Source of the DNA: Bacteroidota bacterium
GTDB lineage: Bacteria > Bacteroidota > Bacteroidia > Bacteroidales > Cfx3-03
Reading direction: 5' to 3'
Length of the DNA: 9,852 nucleotides
Assembly: GCA_030706265.1 (NCBI GenBank)
Contig: JAUZOX010000069.1
Coordinates: 1 to 9,852 of the forward strand
The stretch's first letter is position 1. Each line of letters begins with the position of its first letter. Under the pieces are notes generated by a model. That model ran no database searches. It saw only the letters and a list, made by a program, of their open reading frames with translations, and was not told the DNA's origin. The position numbers and the translations under genes were made by a program. Of the stretch, positions 1 through 6,854 are shown in pieces.

Positions 1-433
1 GTATAACGTTCCTTCCGTGATGCTGAAAATGGCCCCTGACGGTAAATCGGTAACCGAGAAATGGAAAGATACCGTCCTGGATTGTCACCACGGTGGTGTC
101 GTATTGGTTAACGGCACGATCTATGGTGCAAACTGGATCAACAACGGTAAAGGCAAATGGTGTAGTCTGGACTGGAATACGGGGAAGATTGGTTACGAAA
201 CCGAATGGATCAACAAAGGCTCCATCATCACCGCCGATAACAAATTGATCTGCTATGAAGAGAAGACAGGTAATGTGGCACTGGTAAATCCCAATCCTGC
301 CAAATTTGATATCGTCAGTACTTTTAAAGTCAATAAAGGAACCGGAACCTATTGGTCACATCCGATGATCGATAAGGGAAAGCTCTACATCCGGCATGGA
401 AATTTCCTGATGGTTTACAATATCTCAAAGTAA
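1..433 (+). CDS. PQQ-like beta-propeller protein, C-terminal part (5' end outside window)
   Basis: This reading frame is open from base 2 to the stop at 431-433, so only about the last 143 residues of a longer protein are present. They align without gaps to residues 281-423 of the next gene product, with about 99 of 143 identical by hand count, so the two are tandem paralogs. Shared landmarks include PSVMLK, APDGKSV, HHGGVVL, WINKGSI, CYEEK and a last blade ending in RHG..LMVYNI. The family is a non-enzymatic beta-propeller related to PQQ-binding repeats. By comparison with its paralog it is probably exported, but the signal peptide would lie upstream of the window. The Met codons at 20 or 32 are internal, not starts, because the homology continues upstream of them. 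A hairpin terminator follows 32 bases after the stop. The molecular role is unknown. Confidence 0.85.
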   Translation, partial: YNVPSVMLKMAPDGKSVTEKWKDTVLDCHHGGVVLVNGTIYGANWINNGKGKWCSLDWNTGKIGYETEWINKGSIITADNKLICYEEKTGNVALVNPNPAKFDIVSTFKVNKGTGTYWSHPMIDKGKLYIRHGNFLMVYNISK

Positions 434-465
434 GGCTGATCAAGAACCTGTAATACAATCATTTT

Positions 466-506
466 ACACGCTGACCCTTTACATTCAAAAGGATCAGCGT
501 GTTTTT
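466..506 (+). terminator. Rho-independent terminator between the tandem propeller genes
   Basis: Bases 466-480 pair with 488-502. The outer 9 base pairs (ACACGCTGA with TCAGCGTGT) are perfect, one C/A mismatch follows (475/493), and five more pairs (CCTTT with AAAGG) close a 7-base loop at 481-487. Five T residues follow at 502-506. This is the classic stem plus U-tract form on the + strand only, since there is no A-tract on the left side. It should end transcripts of the first propeller gene. Only 16 bases separate the T-tract from the next start codon, so it could also act as a partial terminator or attenuator inside a two-gene unit. Confidence 0.8.
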
Positions 507-522
507 ATAAGCTACAAGCACG

Positions 523-1794
523 ATGAAAAAGACGGCGCCGACTAATTTAACTACTTTGAAACAGCTCTTTATCCTCCTGTTATTCCTGTTCCCTTTAATC
601 ACTGCTGCCCAGGTCGCGCAGTGGAGAGGGCCCAACCGCAATGGCATTTACCCTGATCAGGGACTTGCAGAATCCTGGCCTGCAACCGGACCCGAATGTA
701 TCTTAACGGTTGACGGATTGGGTGCCGGATGGTCATCACCGGTTACGGACGGCAAAGCCATCTATGTAACCGGACGGAAAGACACCCTGGATTACCTCGC
801 ATCGGTCGATTACACCGGAAAAATCAACTGGCAGGTCCCTTATGGAAAATCATGGACCCGATCATACCCCGATTCAAGGTGTACCCCTACCCTCGATGAC
901 AACCGGGTTTACGTCATCAGCGGTTTTGGCAAATTAACCTGTTTTGATGCCACCACCGGAAAAGAAATCTGGAGGGTAGAAGTCGATAAGGAATTCGATA
1001 GCAAATACGATTCCTATGGCGTTGCCGAAGCCCCCCTCATCGTTGACGACAAGGTCATTTGCAGTCCCATCGGCACTAAAAGCGCCGTAGTCGCTTTTGA
1101 TAAGAACACCGGGAAACTGGTATGGCAAAGCAAAAGTATTCCCGATAAGAGAGGGCTTGCATCTCCTATTATTTTTCAATACAAGACTTTCCGGTATATC
1201 CTAACCCAGTCTTCTGAAGACCTGCTTGCCGTCAACCCCGATAACGGCGACATTGTCTGGACCTATAAGACCTACCGTAAAGAGATGGAAAAAGGCTTTG
1301 GGGGCAGAACAGCGCCCGTAACTCCGACCTTCAAAGACGACGAGATTTTCCTTACTAAGGGATATGACTATCCCTCTGTGATGCTGAAACTGGCCCCTGA
1401 TGGCAAATCGGTCTCAGAGAAATGGACTAACACCACCCTGGATAATCACCATGGCGGCGTTGTTTTGCTCGACGGATATATCTATGGCTCAAACTGGATC
1501 AGCAATACCCAGGGCAACTGGGTCTGCCTCAAATGGGATACCGGCGAGGTGATGTATGAGCAACCATGGATTAACAAAGGGTCCATCATCTCAGCCGATA
1601 ACAAGCTGTTTTGCTATGAGGAGAAGTCGGGAACTGTGGCACTGGTCCAACCCAATCCAAAGAAATTTGAAGTAGTCAGCTCTTTTAAGGTTGACAAGGG
1701 AAACGGTATGTATTGGGCCCATCCGATGATCAATGACGGCAAATTATTTATCCGCCATGGCTCAGCCCTGATGGTTTACAATATCAAAAAATAA
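523..1794 (+). CDS. Secreted PQQ-like beta-propeller repeat protein
   Basis: The 423-residue product starts with a Sec signal peptide: Lys residues at the N-terminus, a hydrophobic run at about residues 13-28 (LKQLFILLLFLFPLIT), and likely cleavage in TAAQ, leaving an N-terminal Gln as is common in Bacteroidetes exported proteins. Residues 33-41 (QWRGPNRNG) match the WRGP-N-x-x-G opening typical of one PQQ-like propeller family. Several blades show the tryptophan-docking pattern A/F-D-x-x-T-G-K-x-x-W, for example FDATTGKEIW at 141-150 and FDKNTGKLVW at 192-201. No CxxCH haem motif is present, nor the calcium and Asp/Glu active-site layout of quinoprotein dehydrogenases, so enzymatic PQQ use is unlikely. 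It is the complete paralog of the truncated gene before it. The ATG lies just downstream of a terminator, and no ribosome-binding sequence is evident. It is probably a periplasmic scaffold or binding protein; substrate and partner are unknown. Confidence 0.9.
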   Translation: MKKTAPTNLTTLKQLFILLLFLFPLITAAQVAQWRGPNRNGIYPDQGLAESWPATGPECILTVDGLGAGWSSPVTDGKAIYVTGRKDTLDYLASVDYTGKINWQVPYGKSWTRSYPDSRCTPTLDDNRVYVISGFGKLTCFDATTGKEIWRVEVDKEFDSKYDSYGVAEAPLIVDDKVICSPIGTKSAVVAFDKNTGKLVWQSKSIPDKRGLASPIIFQYKTFRYILTQSSEDLLAVNPDNGDIVWTYKTYRKEMEKGFGGRTAPVTPTFKDDEIFLTKGYDYPSVMLKLAPDGKSVSEKWTNTTLDNHHGGVVLLDGYIYGSNWISNTQGNWVCLKWDTGEVMYEQPWINKGSIISADNKLFCYEEKSGTVALVQPNPKKFEVVSSFKVDKGNGMYWAHPMINDGKLFIRHGSALMVYNIKK

Positions 1795-1809
1795 TTTACG
1801 TTTTAAAGA

Positions 1810-1837
1810 TTTGGACACTACATTCATTTTACCTTTG
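1810..1837 (+). promoter_or_regulatory. Candidate Bacteroidetes-type promoter (TTTG / TAnnTTTG)
   Basis: TACCTTTG at 1830-1837 matches the Bacteroidetes sigma-ABfr -7 consensus TAnnTTTG exactly, and TTTG at 1810-1813 can serve as the -33 box. The 16-base spacer is shorter than the usual 19-21, so the upstream box is weak. It lies in the longest non-coding gap of the window (1795-2040) and would start a transcript about 195 bases ahead of the anchored propeller gene at 2041. The leader region 1838-2040 is AT-rich and holds no ORF, tRNA or riboswitch that I recognise. A 5-bp hairpin (ACCTT at 1831-1835, AAGGT at 1842-1846) overlaps the box and is probably incidental. Confidence 0.4.
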
Positions 1838-2040
1838 CACCAAGGTTTTCAATGGCTGGAGTCGGGAAATACATCATGGTTCAGGCATCTTTAACGTTCA
1901 TTAAAATTCGGCCATGTGCTTTAACCCGATATCATAAATTAAAAATAATTCAGGTTGATTTGTTACCCGCTAACGGATTCTCTATAAGATAAAGACACCA
2001 GCGGCATCAAATAAACTGAATTGTATATTTCTAAATAGCA

Positions 2041-3489
2041 ATGAGCTTAAAAAAATATATTCAAGATAATCCCACGGCCAAATACACCATTACGCTTACG
2101 GTGATTACGGCCGCCTGTGTCGTTTCTTTATTCTGGTGGTTATTGAAAGACCCTACCAAATCCTTTGCCTCAGACGTTCCGGGAATGGACAAACGAAACG
2201 CCGGCGGCGAGGTCAATGCGGTGGTCAAGATAGGTGAATTCTTTTCGGCCTTCACTCCCGTTAAGTCTGCATTGACCGAAACGTGGCCCCGTTTCAGAGG
2301 CGAAAACTATGACAACATCAGTACTTCAAAAGTCAAGTTGGTGGATAAATTCGGCGACATCAAAAAACGGATCCGCTGGACGGTAGAACTGGGTGAAGGT
2401 CATGCCGGAGCCGCTATTTACAAAGGTTCAGTCTATGTTCTGGACTATGATGAAACCAAACGCGCCGACATGCTCCGGTGTTTCTCCCTGACCGACGGTA
2501 AGGAATCGTGGAGAAGATGGTACAAGGTTGCCATCAAACGCAACCATGGCATGTCCAGAACAGTTCCGGCCATCTCGGATAAATATATCGTCAGTATCGG
2601 TCCCGTCGGGCAGGTCATGTGTGTGGACCGTGAGAACGGCAATTACAGATGGGGAATCGATATCCAGAAGGATTATAAAACCGAAGTTCCCCTTTGGTAT
2701 ACTGGACAATGTCCATTAATTGACGACAACAAGGCCATTATCGCAACGGGTGGAAAGGCGCTGATGATTGCCGTAGATTGTCAAACCGGTAAAAAGATAT
2801 GGGAGGCGCCCAATCCCGGCAATTATAAGATGTCGCATTCTTCCATCATGCCTTATACCTTTAAGGGAAAGAAAATGTATGTCTACAGCGCCATTGGCGG
2901 TGTCTGCGGTGTAGCTGCCGACGGTCCCGATGCCGGAAAGATATTATGGGAATCCAATGCCTGGAACCACAACGTGATTGCACCTTCACCGGTCTGCATG
3001 CCCGATGGCAAGATCTTCCTGACGGCAGGTTATGGCGGTGGATCCATGCTCATCCAGCTTAAGCAGGATAACAATAAATTCAAGGCAGAAGTTCTCCAGC
3101 AATACCTGCCAAAAGATGGTCTTGCGTGCGAACAGCAGACCCCGATCTATTATCAGGGACATCTTTTCGGCATCCTGCCCAAGGATGGCGGCACGTTGCG
3201 CAACCAACTCGTCTGCGTGGATCCATCCAGTCCTCAGAAGATCATCTGGTCCAGTGGCAAGACTACCCGCTTTGGACTGGGGCCCTATCTGATTTCCGAC
3301 GACAAAATGTTTATCCTCAGCGACGAAGGGACATTGACGATCGTAAAGCCTAATATCAGCAAGTATGAGATGCTGGACGAAGCCAAAGTATTCGATGCCC
3401 AGGATGCCTGGGCTCCGATGGCCCTGGCAGACGGCTACCTTGTGCTAAGAGATGCGAAAAAAATGGTATGTGTCGACATTAAAAAATAA
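2041..3489 (+). CDS. Membrane-anchored PQQ-like beta-propeller protein
   Basis: The 482-residue product has a short basic N-terminus and one membrane helix at about residues 15-36, rich in Ile, Val, Leu and Trp. There is no clear cleavage site, so it is likely an uncleaved anchor with the rest outside the cytoplasmic membrane. After a linker of about 45 residues, the propeller opens with WPRFRGENYDNIS (82-94), a variant of the WRGPN opening of the upstream secreted paralogs. Blade motifs include CVDRENGNYRW (194-204) and AVDCQTGKKIW (244-254), both of the D-x-x-T/N-G-x-x-x-W type. The last blade (WAPMALADGYLVLR) parallels the C-terminus of the secreted paralogs. No haem or Fe-S motif is seen. 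It follows a 246-base gap with a candidate promoter and may be the first gene of the redox cluster downstream. The ATG at 2041 is preceded by an A/T-rich stretch rather than a Shine-Dalgarno sequence. Function is inferred only from fold and neighbours. Confidence 0.88.
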   Translation: MSLKKYIQDNPTAKYTITLTVITAACVVSLFWWLLKDPTKSFASDVPGMDKRNAGGEVNAVVKIGEFFSAFTPVKSALTETWPRFRGENYDNISTSKVKLVDKFGDIKKRIRWTVELGEGHAGAAIYKGSVYVLDYDETKRADMLRCFSLTDGKESWRRWYKVAIKRNHGMSRTVPAISDKYIVSIGPVGQVMCVDRENGNYRWGIDIQKDYKTEVPLWYTGQCPLIDDNKAIIATGGKALMIAVDCQTGKKIWEAPNPGNYKMSHSSIMPYTFKGKKMYVYSAIGGVCGVAADGPDAGKILWESNAWNHNVIAPSPVCMPDGKIFLTAGYGGGSMLIQLKQDNNKFKAEVLQQYLPKDGLACEQQTPIYYQGHLFGILPKDGGTLRNQLVCVDPSSPQKIIWSSGKTTRFGLGPYLISDDKMFILSDEGTLTIVKPNISKYEMLDEAKVFDAQDAWAPMALADGYLVLRDAKKMVCVDIKK

Positions 3490-3580
3490 AGTAATGGAAC
3501 GGGCCGGTATCCAAGACCGCAATGTTGAAGGAATATTCCATGACAGGCTTCAAAGGATTTAATTTTTAAACCGTTTACCA

Positions 3581-4540
3581 ATGAATAAGAGACCGATAAT
3601 CATTTTTCTGTTGCTGATGGCGGCAATCATTGTGTTTGTTATTTACAAAGATTTGATTTCCAAACGTCCGGAAAACAGATCGGTAAATCCATATGAATAC
3701 GATGTCGTCAAGTACAAATCGGTCGACTCCGCAATGGTCCGTTACAAGGAGGCCCAGGTCATCAGCCTCAACACCCGTGCCCCGAGAGGTTTGGCCTATG
3801 CCAACCGGAAACTGTACATTGCATCCGACAGTCTCCTTCAGGTCATTACGGTCGATGGGAAAGAGGTTAACAGAGCCAAGCTTCCTGCTTCTCCATCCTG
3901 CATTACCGTAACCGACCAAAGTATATTCATCGGTTTTAATGATTTCATTGCCGCTTTCGATCTTAATGGCAAGATGACAGGCCGATGGAAACCTCTGGGC
4001 AAAAAGACCTTGATTACCTCACTGGCCGTCAAGGACAATCTTTTGTTTGCGGCCGATGCAGGGAGCCGCAAAGTCCACCGCTATTCTACCGACGGAAAAT
4101 ACCTGGGTGTATTCGATGGCAAATCCGCCAAGGATTCCAAACACGGCTTCATCATCCCCAGCCCATACTTTGACGTCGCTTTTAACCACGATGGCGAACT
4201 TTGGATTGCCAATACCGGAAAACGGGCATTGGAGCAATATTATGATAACGGGACTTTCCGTACCTTCTGGTCGAACGACGAGGTCGGGATAGAAGGATTC
4301 TGGGGATGCTGCAACCCGGCACACTTTACATTTCTGCCCGACGGATCATTTGTAACGAGCGAAAAGAACAATGTCAGGATCAAAGTCTATAAACCATCGG
4401 GAGCGCTTGACTGCGTGGTGGCCCCATCTGAAAAGTTTCCCAATGAAGAACTGGCCCCCGCTCTTGCAACGACTCCGGAAGGAGATATATATGCCCTGGA
4501 TTTTCAAAAAAAGGAAATCAGGTTGTTTCAACACAAATAA
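3581..4540 (+). CDS. Membrane-anchored NHL-type beta-propeller protein
   Basis: The 319-residue product begins with MNKRP and a membrane helix at about residues 5-22, acting as an anchor or uncleaved signal. The rest looks like a six-bladed NHL or SMP-30-like propeller. Repeats of about 40-45 residues carry patterns such as RGLAYANRKLYIAS (69-82), TSLAVKDNLLFAAD (146-159), DVAFNHDGELWIAN (198-211) and FTFLPDGSFVTS (249-260). This differs from the tryptophan-docked PQQ-like repeats of its neighbours, so it is a separate fold subfamily. A striking GFWGCCNPAHF segment (239-249) puts two adjacent Cys and a His in one loop and could be a metal or cofactor site, or a disulfide. The gene lies 91 bases after the anchored propeller gene and 6 bases before the small Cys-rich gene, so it is probably cotranscribed with the ferredoxin genes. 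The specific function is not known to me. Confidence 0.85.
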   Translation: MNKRPIIIFLLLMAAIIVFVIYKDLISKRPENRSVNPYEYDVVKYKSVDSAMVRYKEAQVISLNTRAPRGLAYANRKLYIASDSLLQVITVDGKEVNRAKLPASPSCITVTDQSIFIGFNDFIAAFDLNGKMTGRWKPLGKKTLITSLAVKDNLLFAADAGSRKVHRYSTDGKYLGVFDGKSAKDSKHGFIIPSPYFDVAFNHDGELWIANTGKRALEQYYDNGTFRTFWSNDEVGIEGFWGCCNPAHFTFLPDGSFVTSEKNNVRIKVYKPSGALDCVVAPSEKFPNEELAPALATTPEGDIYALDFQKKEIRLFQHK

Positions 4541-4546
4541 TGAAAA

Positions 4547-4750
4547 ATGGATAGAAGAGAAGCACTCAAAAGCTTGTTGAGAGGATCGATCCTGATAACA
4601 CTTGGAGCGTTTACCTGGTTAGGATACAAGAACGACAAGATCGTTACGGCTTCAGATTGCGGCGTGAATAACCGCTGTGACCGTTGCAACAAATTCACCA
4701 GCTGTAATCTTCCAAAAGCAAAAAAGCAACAACAAAATGGCAGACGATAA
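4547..4750 (+). CDS. Small four-cysteine membrane or exported protein with twin-Arg-like N-terminus
   Basis: This 67-residue product opens with MDRREALKSLLRGS. R3-R4 followed by x-A-L-K resembles the Tat consensus (R-R-x-F-L-K), and a hydrophobic stretch follows at about residues 14-27. The remainder is short and polar and contains C38-x5-C44-x2-C47-x5-C53, a compact four-cysteine cluster that could bind a metal or Fe-S centre or form two disulfides. The tail is rich in Lys, Gln and Asn. Its start is 6 bases after the NHL propeller stop, and its last 14 bases overlap the start of the Tat ferredoxin gene, which indicates translational coupling. I do not recognise a named family. The tight placement and the paired RR signals suggest a small accessory subunit or assembly partner of the ferredoxin. 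The ORF is confidently coding by position and composition; the role is inference. Confidence 0.75.
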   Translation: MDRREALKSLLRGSILITLGAFTWLGYKNDKIVTASDCGVNNRCDRCNKFTSCNLPKAKKQQQNGRR

Positions 4751-5303
4751 GAAATTAAACCGGCGCGATTTTATTCAAAACAGCATGCGCACCACGCTGG
4801 GCATCGCTGTTGTCGGTCTGGGCGGACTTTCAATGTTGCGCTCCAAAGGAGAAAACTGGGTCTGGCAGATCGACCCGTTTAAATGCACCTGGTGCGGACG
4901 CTGTGCCACCTCGTGCGTCATGACGCCCTCTGCAGTCAAATGCGTGAATGCTTATGACCTGTGCGGTTATTGTGACCTTTGTACGGGCTATTTCAAAAAC
5001 GGCGTCAAGGATCTGAATACCGGAGCCGAGAACCTGGTATGCCCCACCTCGGCCATCGTACGGAAATTCATTGAAGAACCTTACTTTCAGTTTGACATAG
5101 TTGAAAAGCTGTGTATAGGCTGCGGAAAGTGTGTAAAGGGTTGTACCCAGTTTGGAAACGGATCCTTTATCTTACAGATCCGGCACGACAGATGCAAGAA
5201 CTGCAACGAATGCGCTATTGCAAGGATGTGCCCTTCCGATGCCATCAAACGGGTACCTGCTAATACGCCTTACATGATAAAGAGTGATTTCATACGTAAA
5301 TAA
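4737..5303 (+). CDS. Tat-exported polyferredoxin, four [4Fe-4S]-type sites
   Basis: The start is taken at ATG 4737, giving 188 residues that begin MADDKKLNRRDFIQNS. NRRDFIQ is a good twin-arginine motif followed by a hydrophobic h-region (about 21-34), whereas the longer upstream reading has no initiation support and would bury the signal. Seventeen cysteines follow: C50-x2-C-x2-C-x3-C60; C69; C76-x2-C-x2-C82 with C102-Pro; C126-x2-C-x2-C-x3-C136; and C153-x2-C-x2-C with C165-Pro. This is the pattern of NapG/NrfC/DmsB-like electron-transfer subunits holding up to four [4Fe-4S] clusters. Being folded with its clusters before export by Tat, it should act on the periplasmic face and pass electrons to or from the membrane polyferredoxin encoded next. 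It overlaps the small Cys-rich gene by 14 bases. Its last codons and stop lie within the left arm of a long inverted repeat. Confidence 0.92.
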   Translation: MADDKKLNRRDFIQNSMRTTLGIAVVGLGGLSMLRSKGENWVWQIDPFKCTWCGRCATSCVMTPSAVKCVNAYDLCGYCDLCTGYFKNGVKDLNTGAENLVCPTSAIVRKFIEEPYFQFDIVEKLCIGCGKCVKGCTQFGNGSFILQIRHDRCKNCNECAIARMCPSDAIKRVPANTPYMIKSDFIRK

Positions 5304-5382
5304 TTTGATTAAATAGGTCGTATGGAACTCGCATGAAAGATTTTCATCCTTGTTTGTGATTTTCAATCATGCTCGTTTCATC
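5288..5382 (+). repeat. Left arm of 95-base inverted repeat flanking the polyferredoxin gene
   Basis: The reverse complement of 6760-6854 aligns here with 87 of 94 paired bases identical and two 1-base gaps (hand alignment). Perfect blocks are 28 bases at 5308-5335 and 15 bases at 5368-5382. The arm starts inside the Tat ferredoxin gene, covering its last four codons (F-I-R-K) and stop, and ends 30 bases before the polyferredoxin start. A small hairpin (5333-5338 with 5342-5347) lies within it. It is not a known insertion sequence end that I recognise, and no transposase is nearby. Confidence 0.9.
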
Positions 5383-5412
5383 AAAAAAGATAAAAGCTGA
5401 ACCTGCTAAATA

Positions 5413-6699
5413 ATGAGAAAATATCTGACAATCTTTTTGTTTCTGATCGCGGTCACCTATTCAGGCTTGGTGACGGGTCAGCAAAGGTTTCCAAAGCCTG
5501 AGTTTTCATCGGGTTATGTAACACCTTCCCCCACTACTCCCGAACCCAGGGCCAACTTATTGGAATATGCTGACGTGGTGGTACTGCTAGTCGTCTTGTC
5601 GGTGGCGTCGTGGATTGCCATCCGCAAGCGTTCAAGACGTGCCATGTTATGGCTTTCGGTTTTTTCACTGCTCTATTTCGGTTTTTACCGTGAGGGGTGT
5701 ATCTGCCCGATCGGAGCCATCCAGAATGTGACCCTGACCTTTGCCGATCCCCTTTATGCCATCTCGATCTCGGCGCTACTCATCTTCCTGATCCCGCTCA
5801 TTTTTGCCCTCTTCTTCGGAAGGACGTTTTGTGCGGCGGCATGCCCTCTGGGCGCCCTTCAGGACCTGCTGATCATCACCCCCTTTTCCACTCCCGTTTG
5901 GATCAGAAAGACGCTCAGCTTTATCCCGTATGTCTACCTTGCGCTGGCAGTATTGTATGCGGCTACTGGAACGGATTTCATTATCTGCCGGTACGATCCC
6001 TTTGTAGGTTTCTTCAGGATCAACGCCACTTTCAACATGTTTCTGATCGGCGCGTGTTTCCTGGGGCTGGGACTGTTCTTTGCGCGCCCCTACTGCCGGA
6101 TCTTCTGCCCCTATGGCGCACTACTCAACATCATGTCCCGGTTCTCCAAATGGCATCTCTCCATTACCCCGGCACAGTGTATCCAGTGCAAGCTTTGCAG
6201 CACCTCCTGTCCTTTTGATGCCATCGAGCATCCTACCGAAGAGCAAAAGTCGGAAACCACGCAAGGCCGGAATCTCAGAAGGTTTATCACATTTGGACTC
6301 CTGATCCCGGTCTGGATCCTGGTTGGCGGATATATCGGCGCACAATCACATGTGTTCCTTTCAAAAGCCAATCCACAGGTTCATCTCACCGAACTGTTGA
6401 TTGCACACCCTGAACTGAAAAACGATACTGGCAACATCGATATCCAGACATTCCTCTCTTCAGGAAAATCGTTCGAACAACAGGTCAAGGAAGCCCAAAT
6501 CATCAGACATAAGTTTTATATCGGTGGTTGGTTCTTCGGAGGTTTCCTGGGACTAGTCATTGGCCTGATGCTCATGAATCAGTCGGTCTTCAGAAAACGG
6601 ACAGACTATCAGCCCCACAAGGGTGATTGTTACAGTTGCGGACGGTGTCTGAAATACTGTCCGGTTAAAAAAGATGGCACAGTTGAAGAAATAGCATAA
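5413..6699 (+). CDS. NosR/NapH-like membrane polyferredoxin
   Basis: The 428-residue product has an N-terminal signal or first helix (about 3-20), then an exported Pro-rich segment (RFPKPEFSSGYVTPSPTTPE), then about seven more membrane helices (roughly 52-70, 76-92, 114-136, 168-185, 207-224, 291-308 and 369-388). Cys-Pro motifs at helix ends (GCICPIGAIQN at 95-105, C140-x3-CP, C228-x3-CP, plus C192 in CRYDPF) are those of the NapH/NosR/RdxA membrane Fe-S family. Two ferredoxin-type sites follow: C256-x2-C-x2-C-x3-CP and C406-x2-C-x2-C-x3-CP. The family moves electrons between the membrane (quinol) or cytoplasm and exported redox proteins. Here the likely partner is the Tat ferredoxin encoded just before it. 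There is no FMN-binding domain, unlike full NosR. The gene is exactly enclosed by two inverted repeat arms, which is unusual. The ATG at 5413 follows an A-rich stretch and gives a proper signal sequence. Confidence 0.9.
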   Translation: MRKYLTIFLFLIAVTYSGLVTGQQRFPKPEFSSGYVTPSPTTPEPRANLLEYADVVVLLVVLSVASWIAIRKRSRRAMLWLSVFSLLYFGFYREGCICPIGAIQNVTLTFADPLYAISISALLIFLIPLIFALFFGRTFCAAACPLGALQDLLIITPFSTPVWIRKTLSFIPYVYLALAVLYAATGTDFIICRYDPFVGFFRINATFNMFLIGACFLGLGLFFARPYCRIFCPYGALLNIMSRFSKWHLSITPAQCIQCKLCSTSCPFDAIEHPTEEQKSETTQGRNLRRFITFGLLIPVWILVGGYIGAQSHVFLSKANPQVHLTELLIAHPELKNDTGNIDIQTFLSSGKSFEQQVKEAQIIRHKFYIGGWFFGGFLGLVIGLMLMNQSVFRKRTDYQPHKGDCYSCGRCLKYCPVKKDGTVEEIA

Positions 6700-6759
6700 A
6701 AGAGTTTTCCGGAGTCAGTATCGATCGGATGCTTCCGGTTACGAAAAATTGGGAACCAA

Positions 6760-6854
6760 GATGAAACGAGCATGTTTGAAAACACAAACACCGATGAAGA
6801 TCCTCCATGCGAGTTCCATACGACCTATTTAATACAAATTATTTACGGATGAAA
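6760..6854 (-). repeat. Right arm of 95-base inverted repeat flanking the polyferredoxin gene
   Basis: This is the inverted copy of 5288-5382. Perfect blocks are 6806-6833 (28 bases) and 6760-6774 (15 bases). It fills most of the gap between the polyferredoxin and the three-helix propeller gene and ends six bases into that gene, so it includes its ATG at 6849. Read on the + strand it supplies the whole presumed translation start region of the downstream gene. Of the seven substitutions between arms, three fall in a small hairpin (6794-6799 with 6803-6808) and keep it pairable. Confidence 0.9.

Noticed and set aside
523..1794. PQQ-dependent alcohol or glucose dehydrogenase
   Set aside because: The propeller is PQQ-like only in its repeat pattern. 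It is shorter than quinoprotein dehydrogenases, and no vicinal Cys, calcium-site or haem motifs of those enzymes are visible.
3530..3539. 10-base palindrome GGAATATTCC between the two anchored propeller genes
   Set aside because: No T-tract follows and there is no second copy nearby. A 10-base AT-rich palindrome is expected by chance often enough that I do not call an operator or terminator.
4677..4736. Upstream extension of the Tat ferredoxin start (reading open from 4677)
   Set aside because: The extra residues would precede the RR motif with a polar run and overlap deeply with the small Cys gene. ATG 4737 gives a proper Tat signal and a 14-base overlap.
5172..5366. Minus-strand ORF of 64 codons across the left repeat arm
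   Set aside because: Two thirds of it is antisense to the clearly coding ferredoxin gene, and the rest is repeat sequence. The right arm does not continue the same frame into a similar protein.
6807..6848. ATG 6807 as start of the three-helix propeller gene
   Set aside because: The 14 extra residues are encoded by the inverted repeat, which also occurs next to an unrelated gene end. ATG 6849 gives a normal basic N-terminus before the first helix.
5288..6854. Insertion sequence or composite transposon bounded by the inverted repeats
   Set aside because: The enclosed gene is a redox membrane protein fitting the operon. No transposase is present, and I saw no flanking target-site duplication.
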